DNA from: Viridibacterium sediminicola
GTDB taxonomy: Bacteria > Pseudomonadota > Gammaproteobacteria > Burkholderiales > Rhodocyclaceae
Direction of reading: 5' to 3'
Length of the DNA stretch: 64,000 nucleotides
NCBI RefSeq assembly: GCF_039631295.1
Contig: NZ_JBDIVE010000005.1
Coordinates: 186,001-250,000, forward strand
A program made the translations under genes and the position numbers. Shown in pieces: positions 11,741 to 21,347 of this stretch. The stretch's first letter is position 1; every line of letters starts with the position of its first letter. The notes beneath the pieces are model-generated. The model did not search any database, had not been told where the DNA came from, and saw only the letters and a list, made by a program, of their open reading frames with translations.

Positions 11741-11828
11741 GACGCCCCTCCGCTCAGTGGTTTCTAGACAACTCCACTTTGGCACTTCGATGCCGTTGCA
11801 GGTAGGGGCGTCCATGTCATTACCCTAC
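11233..11828 (-). repeat. REP sequence split by an insertion element
   Basis: The left half (GGTGCAATGCCCTTCGGTTAT) ends at about 11253 and the right half (CATTACCCTAC) resumes at 11818. Joined, they closely match the intact REP arm at 37493-37533 (GGTGCAATGCGCTTACG... to CATTACCCTAC). Everything between is the insertion element. Confidence 0.75.
11255..11818 (-). mobile_element. Internally deleted IS1111-group (IS110 family) insertion element
   Basis: The element is bounded by 11-bp subterminal inverted repeats, ATGGACGCCCC at 11262 and GGGGCGTCCAT ending at 11815, the layout typical of IS1111-group elements, whose inverted repeats lie a few bases inside the true ends. It contains only the start of the DEDD transposase and a 3' non-coding end; at roughly 560 bp it is well under half the normal length of about 1.3-1.4 kb, so an internal deletion has occurred. 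The exact boundaries (7 bp outside the left repeat and 3 bp outside the right) follow the IS1111 convention. Confidence 0.8.
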
Positions 11829-11951
11829 GGACCTGCAGAGTCTGGCTGAATCTGCCACACCTTGACGCCTCAAGCTGACAAACTCGCGTGGCTGCGCAGA
11901 GCAAGGCGCTCGGCGCCAAAGTTTGAACCCTGATTTTAAGCGGAGAACGTC

Positions 11952-12389
11952 ATGACAACACCCCTGGGCATTGCCTCCGACCATGCCGGCCTGGAACTCA
12001 AGCGCGTCCTGATCGCCGAGCTGGAAAAGCGCGGCATCGCGCTACGCGACTTCGGCACGACCACGGGCGAAGCCTGTGATTACCCAGACTTCGCACATGC
12101 CGTGGGCGGCGCGATTGCGACGGGTGAGATCGAGCGTGCGATCCTGGTCTGCGGCACCGGCGTAGGCATGTCCATCGCGGCCAACCGGCACGCAGCGGTG
12201 CGCGCCGTGGTGTGCAGCGAGGCCTTGAGTGCGCGCATGTCGCGCCAGCACAACGACGCCAATGTGCTGTGCATCGGCGCCCGCATCGTCGACGCGGGGA
12301 CGGCGCTTGATATCGTGGGTGCCTTTCTGGGCACCGCCTTCGAAGGCGGACGGCACGCCGGGCGCGTGGCGAAGATCAATCTGCGCTGA
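11952..12389 (+). CDS. rpiB: Ribose-5-phosphate isomerase B
   Basis: This 145-residue cytosolic enzyme interconverts ribose 5-phosphate and ribulose 5-phosphate. Family marks are IASDHAGLELK at the N-terminus, the DYPDFAHAV motif, the active-site CGTGVGMSIAANR loop with its Cys, and RQHNDANVLCIGAR. Length fits RpiB. It stands alone on its transcript, but about 2.9 kb downstream lies the nucleoside catabolic operon, whose phosphopentomutase produces ribose 5-phosphate; RpiB would then feed that product into the pentose phosphate pathway. This link is by proximity only. Confidence 0.94.
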   Translation: MTTPLGIASDHAGLELKRVLIAELEKRGIALRDFGTTTGEACDYPDFAHAVGGAIATGEIERAILVCGTGVGMSIAANRHAAVRAVVCSEALSARMSRQHNDANVLCIGARIVDAGTALDIVGAFLGTAFEGGRHAGRVAKINLR

Positions 12390-12411
12390 GAAGCCAGCTG
12401 CGGTCTCCTGA

Positions 12412-13049
12412 TCCGCGACCGCAAACTATTGGACGGCCCTCTTTGACGCGAAGTACGCCAAGAAAGGCGAAGGCTCGCAAAGGAAAACCAGTCAAAAAAT
12501 AGCCTTGTATTCCTTTGCGGGCCTCGGCTCTTCTCTGCGCCCTTCGCGTCAAAATTCAGACCTGAAAATAATCCGCGACCGCAAGGTATTGAACGGCTGT
12601 CTTTGACGCGAAGTACGCCAAGAAAAGCGAAGGCTCGCCAAGGAAAGCCAGTCAAAAAATAGCCTTGTATTCCTTTGCGGACCTCGGCTCTTCTCTGCGC
12701 CCTTCGCGTCAAAATTCAGACCTGAAAATAATCCGCGACCGCAAGCTATTGGACAGCTGTCTTTGACGCGAAGTACGCCAAGAAAAGCAAAGGCTCGCAA
12801 AGGACAGCCAGTCAAAAAAATAGCCTTGTATTCCTTTGCGGGCCTCGGCTCTTCTCTGCGCCCTTCGCGTCAAAATTCAGACCTGAAAATAATCCGCGAC
12901 CGCAAGGTATTGAACGGCTGTCTTTGACGCGAAGTACGCCAAGAAAAGCGAAGGCTCGCCAAGGAAAGCCAGTCAAAAAATAGCCTTGTATTCCTTTGCG
13001 GACCTTGGCTTTTCTCTGCGCCCTTCGCGTCAAAATTCAGACCCGCAAA
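12412..13049. repeat. Four tandem copies of a ~160-bp inverted-repeat element
   Basis: ATCCGCGACCGCAA begins each unit at 12412, 12571, 12731 and 12892, giving periods of 159, 160 and 161 bp; copies differ by a few substitutions and small indels. Each unit is itself a long imperfect hairpin whose outer arms are TTTGACGCGAAG and CTTCGCGTCAAA. Units 2 and 4 resemble each other more (AAGGTATTGAACGG) than units 1 and 3 (CTATTGGAC), suggesting duplication of a two-unit block. Related single, degenerate copies occur at 39144, 53430 and 63241. No gene is supported here; open frames inside the units are repeat translations. Confidence 0.92.
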
Positions 13050-13069
13050 TCATGTACAGCCAGCCGCAC

Positions 13070-13807
13070 CTACTCAAACGCATCCGCTGCCAAAGTATTC
13101 GCCGCCGGATCGAGACACACGCGGTAGTGGGCGAAGAAGTCGTAGCCGAGCAGGCCGTCCAGTGTGGGGATGGGGAGTTCCATCACCAGCAAGGGGCCGG
13201 GCGCGGTGCGCTGGCCGGCCAGGCTGGCGCCGTCTAGCGAGCGCGTTTTGTCACTCAGCACCGCGCCCGGCCGGCCGGGTTTGATGAGGTTCTGATTCGC
13301 GCCGGTGTCCAGGCCCATCAGCAGCGTCTGGCCGCTGTAATCGAACTGCACATAAGGCAAGGAACCGAGGCGGCTGAGCGCTACGGGCGTGGCGCGGCAC
13401 TCGCCGTGGGCCGCACCACGCGGGTAGAGCCGCGCCTGGCGTTTGGCGTAGTCGAAGACCAGGTTGAAGCGCTGCAGGTAGGCAAAGCCCAGGTAGCCGT
13501 CGATCCCCGGCGGAATAGTGGTTTTCTTCCAGACAGTCGCCGGCAGGGTTTCCAGCTCGCCGCCGGGCAAGCGTACGCGCTTGCTGCGGGCATCTGTCTT
13601 CGCCTCGTCCGCAGGCCAGTCGGGGCGCAGCGCCAAGGGGGCTGCGCCGCCTAGATCGAGGATCAGTGTGGCCGGGCGATCATCGACCTGCACACTGAGC
13701 AGGGGTAATTGCTGGCGTAGTTCGAAGGGGAGTACCCGCTCCGGCTCCAGCGCCCGAGCACCTGCGCTAGCTAACAGGGCGAACAAGGCAACAACAGCAG
13801 CTTTCAA
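13070..13807 (-). CDS. Periplasmic retropepsin-like aspartic protease homologue
   Basis: This protein of about 245 residues has a signal peptide ending AGARA. It carries two retropepsin-like half-sites: LILDLGG in the first half and LLMGLDTGAN in the second. The second is a classical DTG; the first reads DLG, so catalytic competence is uncertain. I chose the TTG start because AAGGAG lies 6 bases before it; a GTG five codons upstream overlaps that binding site. Similar proteins act as periplasmic clan-AA proteases or non-catalytic relatives. It is convergent with the repeat array and alone on its transcript. Confidence 0.72.
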   Translation of the reverse strand: MKAAVVALFALLASAGARALEPERVLPFELRQQLPLLSVQVDDRPATLILDLGGAAPLALRPDWPADEAKTDARSKRVRLPGGELETLPATVWKKTTIPPGIDGYLGFAYLQRFNLVFDYAKRQARLYPRGAAHGECRATPVALSRLGSLPYVQFDYSGQTLLMGLDTGANQNLIKPGRPGAVLSDKTRSLDGASLAGQRTAPGPLLVMELPIPTLDGLLGYDFFAHYRVCLDPAANTLAADAFE

Positions 13808-14005
13808 AGTGATCTCCTTCACACAGATTTGCGCGCCAAGGCACTACTTTACGCGCGGCCTGCGGCACCGGGATTGCAGCGCGGGCAAAAGCCGGAAAAA
13901 CGCTGCACAAGCATCATCAAAGCGCTCTCCAGACACCGGAAGACGCGCACCAAACGGAGTCACAAAAGCTGTTTGAAACGCGCTTGAAGCGCTCTTTTGG
14001 TGCGC

Positions 14006-14029
14006 GCAAACGATTGCGCAAACGATTGC
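14006..14029. promoter_or_regulatory. Tandem GCAAACGATTGC 12-mers, near-matches to a LacI-type operator
   Basis: Two directly adjacent copies of GCAAACGATTGC lie just beyond the 3' end of the adenosine deaminase gene. Each differs at one base from the palindrome GCAAACGTTTGC found upstream of the nucleoside importer. They sit in a 220-bp gap that also contains an inverted repeat (GCGCACCAAA near 13947 and TTTGGTGCGC near 13997). Whether they bind the regulator or are part of a terminator-like or repetitive structure is unknown. Confidence 0.4.
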
Positions 14030-14046
14030 TCAAGACCTCAGCGCCT

Positions 14047-15087
14047 TCAAACCAAGGCTTTTTCCCAGCGCTCCAGGGCCTCCATCGCTGCGCTGCGGGC
14101 ATCCGCCGGCAGGAAGGAAGCACGCATGGCGTGGCGCATCAGCTGTGCGGCCTCGCTGGCGGACAAGCCTTGCGCGGCGTACAGGCGACGCATTTCCTCA
14201 CTCAGGGTGACGCCCGACATCAGGCGGTTATCGGTCGACACCGACACCGACAAACCCGCTTGCAGCATGCGCCGCACCGGGTGTTCAGCCAGGCTGGGCA
14301 CGGCACCTGTATGCACATTGCTGCTCGGGCAGACCTCGAAATGCAGGCCCAGGGTGCGCGCCTGCTGCAGCCAGGGCTCGGCCAGTGCTTCGTCCGGCGG
14401 GGTCATGATGCGCACGCCATGGCCGATGCGCGTGGCGCCAATGCCGGCGGCTTCAAACACGCGGCTGCCTTCATCGGCCTCGCCGGCGTGGCAGGTCAGG
14501 CCGAGTCCAGCCTTGCGCGCCTGGGCATAGGCGGCGGCCAGCAGCTCAGGCGGGAAGCCGAATTCCGGGCCGGCCTGGTCGAAACCGATGACGCCCTGGT
14601 CCTGGTAGCGCACCGCCAGTTCGGCCGAGCGCAGCGCCGCTTGTGGCGTGTCGTTGCGCATGGCGCAGATGATCAGGCCGCAGTTGAGCGTGCTGCGCGC
14701 AAAGCCGGCCAGGGTCGCTTCGATCACCGCCTCGGGGCGCATGCCAAAGGGCTCCAGCAGCAAGGGCGCCATGCGGAATTCGGCCAGCACGCAGCCATCC
14801 AGGCGGGCGTCTTCAGCGGCCTCGAAAGCCACACGCTCGCAGGCTTCGGGCGTCGCCATGGCTTGCACGGTGAGCGCAAAGCCTTGCAGGTAGCGCACCA
14901 GATCGCCGGAATCGGCATTGGCCTGCATCCACGCGGCGAGCGCGTCAGCGTCCTGCACCGGCAGGGCGACGCCGGCCTGCTCGCAGAGTTCGAGCAGGGT
15001 TGCCGGGCGCAAGCCACCATCGAGGTGCTCGTGCAAAAGGGCCTTGGGCAGGCGGCGCCAGAAGGCCAGATCGTTCGGTGTGTTCAT
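14047..15087 (-). CDS. add: Adenosine deaminase
   Basis: This 346-residue enzyme hydrolyses adenosine or deoxyadenosine to (deoxy)inosine and ammonia. Zinc and catalytic motifs of the amidohydrolase family are present: LHEHLDG near the N-terminus (HxH), CHAGEADE, IGHGVR, and VSTDNR with the catalytic Asp. I chose the ATG preceded by AAGGAAA; another ATG lies 7 codons upstream. The gene is divergent from the nucleoside importer operon, and the operator at 15231 lies in the shared upstream gap, so it may respond to the same regulator. Its product, inosine, is the substrate of the phosphorylase encoded in the operon. Confidence 0.93.
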   Translation of the reverse strand: MNTPNDLAFWRRLPKALLHEHLDGGLRPATLLELCEQAGVALPVQDADALAAWMQANADSGDLVRYLQGFALTVQAMATPEACERVAFEAAEDARLDGCVLAEFRMAPLLLEPFGMRPEAVIEATLAGFARSTLNCGLIICAMRNDTPQAALRSAELAVRYQDQGVIGFDQAGPEFGFPPELLAAAYAQARKAGLGLTCHAGEADEGSRVFEAAGIGATRIGHGVRIMTPPDEALAEPWLQQARTLGLHFEVCPSSNVHTGAVPSLAEHPVRRMLQAGLSVSVSTDNRLMSGVTLSEEMRRLYAAQGLSASEAAQLMRHAMRASFLPADARSAAMEALERWEKALV

Positions 15088-15230
15088 AGGGGGTTTCCTT
15101 TTACTCATCAGTTTTCGCTGTCGTGCGAAAGATCCAGCGTGCCAGCAGGTTTCAGGCCAGGCCTCACACGCTCACATCACAAATCTGTCACCCACACATG
15201 GCACACAGCATGCTTAAATAATCGCAGTCA

Positions 15231-15242
15231 GCAAACGTTTGC
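15231..15242. promoter_or_regulatory. LacI-family operator (perfect palindrome GCAAACGTTTGC)
   Basis: This is a perfect 12-bp palindrome of the PurR/LacI-family type, 35 bp before the importer start and just downstream of an AT-rich TTAAATAAT segment that could be the -10 element. Two further perfect copies lie at 25713 and 25867. A LacI-family regulator is encoded in the operon, making it the natural ligand. Confidence 0.8.
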
Positions 15243-15277
15243 ACCACTAACAGGCAAAGCAAAAAGGTTCCTATAGC

Positions 15278-16255
15278 ATGTTCACACTGCATTCTCTCCT
15301 GCGCACCCTCGCCCTGCTGGGTTTCGGCCTCGGCTGTGGCCTCGCCAGCGCCGATCCGGGCATCGTCTATGAGCTCGGTGGCAAGTTCGACAAATCCTTC
15401 AACGAGGCAGCCTACCGCGGCATCGAACGCTGGAAGAAGGAGACCGGCAAGAACGTGCTGGAGTTCGAAATTTCCAACGAAACCCAGCGCGAGCAAGCCA
15501 TGCGCCGCATGGCCGAGCGTGGCGCCGATCCGATCCTGGCCATCGGCTTCTCGCAGCAGACCGCGCTGACCAAGGTCGCCAAGGAGTTCCCCAAGCTGCG
15601 CTTCGTGCTGGTCGATGAAAACGTGCAGCTGCCCAATGTGCAGTCGATCCTGTTCAAGGAGCAGGAAGGCGGCTTCCTGGTCGGCATCCTCGCGGCGATG
15701 GCCAGCAAGAGCGGCAAGGTCGGTTTCGTCGGCGGCATGGATGTGCCGCTGATCCGCAAGTTTCAGTGCGGCTATGAACACGGTGCGCGCTACGCCAATC
15801 CGAAAATTGAACTGTTCGGCAACATGACCGGCACCACCGGCGCGGCCTGGAATGACCCGGCACGCGGCGGCGAACTGGCCCGTGCGCAGTTCTCGCGTGG
15901 TGTCGATGTGGTGTTTGCCGCTGCTGGCGGCACCGGCGTGGGCGTTTATCAAGCCGCCAAGGATGCCGGCAAGCTCGCCATCGGCGTCGATAGCAATCAG
16001 AACCATCTGCAGCCGGGCACCATGCTCACATCGATGCTCAAGCGCGTCGATGTGGCGGTGTACGAAGCCCTCAAGAGCAAGCAAACCGGCCTGACCGTGC
16101 TGGGCCTGCGTGAATCGGGCGTCGATTACGCGCTCGACCAGTACAACGACAAGCTGGTCACGCCGGCGATGCGCGCCAAGGTCGAAGAAGCGCGCAAGGC
16201 GATCATCGACGGCAAACTCAAGGTCGCCGATTACACCGGCGGCAGCTGCAAATAA
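15278..16255 (+). CDS. BMP-family nucleoside-binding protein of an ABC importer
   Basis: This 325-residue periplasmic binding protein belongs to the basic-membrane-protein (BMP/Med/PnrA) family, whose studied members bind purine and pyrimidine nucleosides. The signal peptide ends GLASA without a lipobox Cys, so it is soluble. Family motifs include GGKFDKSFNEAAYRG, GVGVYQAAKDAG, and IGVDSNQNHLQPGTMLTS. It is the first gene of a run in one direction through deoB, followed after 3 bases by the regulator gene. A LacI-type operator lies in its promoter. The nucleoside substrate is strongly supported by the downstream catabolic genes. Confidence 0.93.
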   Translation: MFTLHSLLRTLALLGFGLGCGLASADPGIVYELGGKFDKSFNEAAYRGIERWKKETGKNVLEFEISNETQREQAMRRMAERGADPILAIGFSQQTALTKVAKEFPKLRFVLVDENVQLPNVQSILFKEQEGGFLVGILAAMASKSGKVGFVGGMDVPLIRKFQCGYEHGARYANPKIELFGNMTGTTGAAWNDPARGGELARAQFSRGVDVVFAAAGGTGVGVYQAAKDAGKLAIGVDSNQNHLQPGTMLTSMLKRVDVAVYEALKSKQTGLTVLGLRESGVDYALDQYNDKLVTPAMRAKVEEARKAIIDGKLKVADYTGGSCK

Positions 16256-16258
16256 GCG

Positions 16259-17269
16259 ATGAGTACGATCAAGGACGTCGCCGCACGGGCGGGCGTGTCA
16301 TTCACGACCGTCTCGCACGTGCTCAACGGCACCCGGCGGGTCAGCGAGGAGGCGCGTGCGCGCGTCGAGCAGGCTGTCGCCGAGATGGGCTATTCGCCCA
16401 GCGCCGTGGCACGCGCTCTGAAGACCAGCGAGACCTTCATCTTCGGTGTGCTGGTGCCGGACATCACCAACCCCTTTTTCGCCGAACTGACGCGTGGCAT
16501 CGAGGACCGCTGCTGGCAGACCGATTACTCGGTCTTCCTCTGCAATTGTGACGATGACGGCGGCCGCCAGGACCGCTATCTGCAAACCCTGATCGAACGC
16601 CGTGTCGATGGCCTGGTGCTGGCCGCCGCCGCCGGTGAAGCAGCAGAAGTCGCCAAGCGTCTGGCGCGTAGCAATAACGTGCCGACCGTGGTGGTCGAAC
16701 GCCGCATTCCGGGGCTGGATGCCGACCTAGTGCGCATCGACCACGATGCCGGCGCACGCCTGGCTGCCGGCCACTTGCTGGAAAAAGGCCATCGCGCGAT
16801 TGCCTGCCTGTCCGGCCCCAGCGATTTCGACATCAGCCGCGAGCGCACGGCCGGCTGGTTGGCGGCGCTGCGCGAAGCCGGCGTCGAGCCGCGCCCGGAA
16901 TGGATGCTGACCGGCGACTTCTCGGCGTCAGCCGGTTACGAGATGGCGCGCAGCCTGCTCGCTCGCGGCGAAGTGACGGCCATCCTCGCCGGTAATGACG
17001 TGATGGCCATCGGTGTGCTGCGCGCAGCCGCCGAGCTGGGCATCAGCGTGCCCGAGCAACTCTCGGTGATCGGCTTCGACGGCATCGATCTGGGCGGCTA
17101 TGTGCATCCGGGGCTGACCTCGGTCGGCTGCCCGATTCATGAAATGGGCGGCACCACCGCCTCCCTGCTGCTCGAACGCCTGACCAATCGCGAAGGCTCG
17201 CGCCGCGAAGTGATCATCAAGCCGCGCATCATCGAACGCCAGAGCGTTGCTGCGCCTCCACGAACCTGA
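16259..17269 (+). CDS. LacI-family transcriptional regulator of the nucleoside locus
   Basis: This 336-residue repressor has an N-terminal helix-turn-helix (TIKDVAARAGVSFTTVSHVL, residues 3-22), a hinge helix with the minor-groove Leu (SAVARALKT) and a C-terminal periplasmic-binding-protein-like sensor domain (FGVLVPDITNPFFAEL onward). The HTH and hinge fit operators of the central-CG class such as GCAAACGTTTGC. It lies inside the importer operon, 3 bases after the binding-protein gene and 9 bases before the ATPase gene, so it probably autoregulates. The effector is likely a nucleoside or a sugar phosphate derived from it. Confidence 0.93.
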   Translation: MSTIKDVAARAGVSFTTVSHVLNGTRRVSEEARARVEQAVAEMGYSPSAVARALKTSETFIFGVLVPDITNPFFAELTRGIEDRCWQTDYSVFLCNCDDDGGRQDRYLQTLIERRVDGLVLAAAAGEAAEVAKRLARSNNVPTVVVERRIPGLDADLVRIDHDAGARLAAGHLLEKGHRAIACLSGPSDFDISRERTAGWLAALREAGVEPRPEWMLTGDFSASAGYEMARSLLARGEVTAILAGNDVMAIGVLRAAAELGISVPEQLSVIGFDGIDLGGYVHPGLTSVGCPIHEMGGTTASLLLERLTNREGSRREVIIKPRIIERQSVAAPPRT

Positions 17270-17278
17270 ACCCTGAAC

Positions 17279-18837
<1,559 letters not shown>

Positions 18838-18841
<4 letters not shown>

Positions 18842-19980
18842 GCGCCTCCCCAGGCTCGGCCACCCGCTTACCACGCTGGGCCGATATCTTCCTGCTGCCA
18901 CTGGTCAATCTGTGCATTGCCCTGGCCGTGGCCGCCGTCGTGGTGGCCCTGGTCGGCCAGCAGCCGCTGACGGTGATGCACAGCCTCATCGAGGGCGCCT
19001 TTGGCAGCGCGCGCGGCCTCTCCTACACCCTCTACTACACCACCAGCTTCATCTTCACCGGCCTGGCCGTGGCGGTGGCCGCGCATGCCGGGCTGTTCAA
19101 CATCGGCGCCGAAGGCCAGGCCACCATCGGTGGTCTGGGCACGGGTTTGCTGGCGCTGTGGCTGGCCCCGCATCTACCCAGCGTGCTGCTGTGGCCGCTG
19201 ATGCTCCTCGCCGGGATGTGCGGCGGCGCGCTGTGGGCGGCGGTGCCGGGTTATCTGCAGGCGCGGCGCGGCAGCCATGTGGTGATCACCACGATCATGT
19301 TCAACTTTCTCTCCAGCGCGCTGATGAGTTATCTGCTGGTGCACCCGCTCAAAGTCAATGACGGCATGGCGGTCGAAAGCGCGCCCTTTGCGCCCAGCGC
19401 CCACCTCACCGGCATTCACGAGCTGCTGGGCGCGCTCGGCATCGACTGGCCCAGCTCGCCGCTCAACCTCAGCTTCCTGCTCGCCTTGCTGGCCGCAGCC
19501 GGCGTGCAGCTGCTGCTCTGGCATACGCGTCTGGGCTACCGCCTGCGCGCCGCCGGCTCCTCGCCCGGCGCGGCCGAATACGCCGGCATCGAACCGGGGC
19601 GGCAGATCATCATCGCCATGGCCATCTCCGGCGCGCTGGCGGGCATGCTCGGCATGAACGAGATCGCCGGCGTCAATGACAAGCTGCTGCTGGACTTCGT
19701 CGCCGGCGCCGGCTTCACCGGCATCGCGGTAGCCGTGATGGGGCGCAATCACCCCTTTGGCGTGATCATGGCCAGCCTGCTGTTCGGCGCGCTGTTCCAG
19801 GGTGGTGCTGAAGTTGCTTTTGAAATCCCCGGCTTCAGCCGCGACATGGTGGTCATGCTGCAAGGCTTGATCGTCCTCGTCTCGGGCGCCATGGCCCAGG
19901 CCGTCGCCCAGCCGCTGTCGCGCCTTGTCCATGCTCTCAGCGGACTGAGCGGCCACCGCAAGGAGCTGCAACATGGATGA
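18838..19980 (+). CDS. Nucleoside ABC importer permease 1
   Basis: This inner-membrane permease of 380 residues belongs to the BPD_transp_2 (RbsC/NupB-YufP) family and has about nine hydrophobic segments. The family motif GLFNIGAEGQATIGG lies near residue 90. The ATG overlaps the ATPase stop (ATGA) and follows AAAGGAAA; an in-frame extension of 13 codons would sit inside the ATPase gene. The gene overlaps the second permease by eight bases, consistent with a heterodimeric channel made in fixed ratio. Confidence 0.93.
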
Positions 19981-20923
19981 AATCCTCATCGGCACCCTGC
20001 TCGCCTCCACCCTGCGCGTGGCCACGCCACTGATCTTCTGCGCATTGGCTGGCGTCATCTCGGAGCGCTCGGGCGTGATCGACATCGGCCTCGAAGGCAA
20101 GATGCTCGCCGCCGCCTTTGCGGCCGGCGCAGTCGGCGCGCTGTCCGGTTCAACAGCGCTGGCACTCACTGCCGCACTCGGCGCCAGCGTGTTGCTGTCG
20201 ATGCTGCATGGCTATGCCTGCGTCAGCCATCGCGGCGATCAGGTGGTGGCCGGCATGGCGATCAATATCTTCATCGCCGGCATCACCGTGGTGCTGGGCA
20301 TCGCCTGGTTCTCGCAAGGCGGCCAGACACCGGCGCTGCCCGACAGCGTGCGCCTGCACCCGCTGATCGAGCATGCCGGCGAGCGCTTCGGCCCCCTGCT
20401 GGGCAGTGCCGTGCTCGGCCACAACATCCTGGTCTATCTGAGCCTGGCGCTGGTCGTCGCGGTGTGGTGGTTCCTGCAGCACAGCACGCCGGGCCTGCGC
20501 CTGCGCGCGGTCGGCGAGAATCCGCACATGATCGATGCCGCCGGCATCTCGGTCAAAGCTCTGCGCTATCAGGCGCTGGCCCTCAACGGCATCCTTTGCG
20601 GTCTGGCCGGCAGCTATCTGGTGCTGGCCATGAACGCCGCCTTCTCGCCGCACATGACCGCCGGGCGCGGTTACATGGCGCTGGCCGCAATGATTTTCGG
20701 CAAGTGGCGGCCGCTGCCGGCACTGGCCGCCTGCCTGCTGTTCGGCTTTCTCGATGCGATCGCCATCCGCCTGCAAGGCGTCGTGCTGCCCGGTATCGGT
20801 GAAGTGCCGGTGCAGCTGATCCAGGCCCTGCCCTATCTGCTGACGGTAATCCTGCTGGCCGGCTTCATGGGCCGCGCGATTGCACCGCGTGCGCTCGGCA
20901 CCCCTTACGTCAAGGAACGTTGA
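19973..20923 (+). CDS. Nucleoside ABC importer permease 2
   Basis: This 316-residue second permease subunit (NupC/YufQ-like within the BPD_transp_2 family) has multiple hydrophobic helices and the cognate motif GVIDIGLEGKMLAAAFAAG near residues 36-54, plus the C-terminal cytoplasmic loop LRLRAVGENPHMIDAAGI that contacts the ATPase. The start overlaps the first permease. The stop lies one base before the ATG of the cytidine deaminase gene, so importer and catabolic enzymes form one operon. Confidence 0.93.
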   Translation: MDEILIGTLLASTLRVATPLIFCALAGVISERSGVIDIGLEGKMLAAAFAAGAVGALSGSTALALTAALGASVLLSMLHGYACVSHRGDQVVAGMAINIFIAGITVVLGIAWFSQGGQTPALPDSVRLHPLIEHAGERFGPLLGSAVLGHNILVYLSLALVVAVWWFLQHSTPGLRLRAVGENPHMIDAAGISVKALRYQALALNGILCGLAGSYLVLAMNAAFSPHMTAGRGYMALAAMIFGKWRPLPALAACLLFGFLDAIAIRLQGVVLPGIGEVPVQLIQALPYLLTVILLAGFMGRAIAPRALGTPYVKER

Positions 20924-20924
20924 A

Positions 20925-21347
20925 ATGAGTTTGATTCTGCCCGCGCCGGACATCATCGCCGCCCTGCATCAGGCGGCGCGTGAGGCGCAGCTCAAGGCCT
21001 ATGCCCCGTATTCGAAGTTTCTCGTCGGCGCCGCGCTGCTCGACGAGCAAGGCCGCATCCACGCCGGCTGCAATGTCGAAAACGCTGCCTATCCGCAAGG
21101 CGCCTGCGCCGAAGCTGGCGCGTTGAGCGCCATGGTGCTGGCCGGCGGTCTTGCCCTGCGCGCCGTGCTGGTGCTCGGCGATGGCGAAGGCCTGGTGACG
21201 CCCTGTGGTGGCTGCCGCCAGCGCATCCGTGAATTCGCCGCCGCCGACACCCCCATCCTGATTGCTGATCGTCATGCAGTGCGTGCGCATTTTTCGCTCG
21301 CGCAACTCCTCCCTGAAAGTTTCGGACCCCAACACCTGAAGTCATGA
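20925..21347 (+). CDS. cdd: Cytidine deaminase
   Basis: This 140-residue cytosolic zinc enzyme deaminates cytidine and deoxycytidine to uridine and deoxyuridine. Zinc ligands and the catalytic Glu are seen in C61-A62-E63 and P93-C94-G-G-C97, with the substrate motif NVENAAYP just before. Length fits the small homotetrameric class (about 130 residues). I chose the ATG just after the permease stop; a longer frame overlaps the permease. The stop overlaps the next start (ATGA). Its products are substrates for pyrimidine phosphorylase activity encoded downstream. Confidence 0.95.
   Translation: MSLILPAPDIIAALHQAAREAQLKAYAPYSKFLVGAALLDEQGRIHAGCNVENAAYPQGACAEAGALSAMVLAGGLALRAVLVLGDGEGLVTPCGGCRQRIREFAAADTPILIADRHAVRAHFSLAQLLPESFGPQHLKS

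Noticed and set aside
11255..11818. A complete active IS110-family element
   Set aside because: Only about 126 transposase residues remain and the C-terminal domain is absent.
12412..13049. Repeats considered as a CRISPR array
   Set aside because: Units of ~160 bp are repeated throughout with no short repeat/unique spacer pattern, and no cas genes are in the window.
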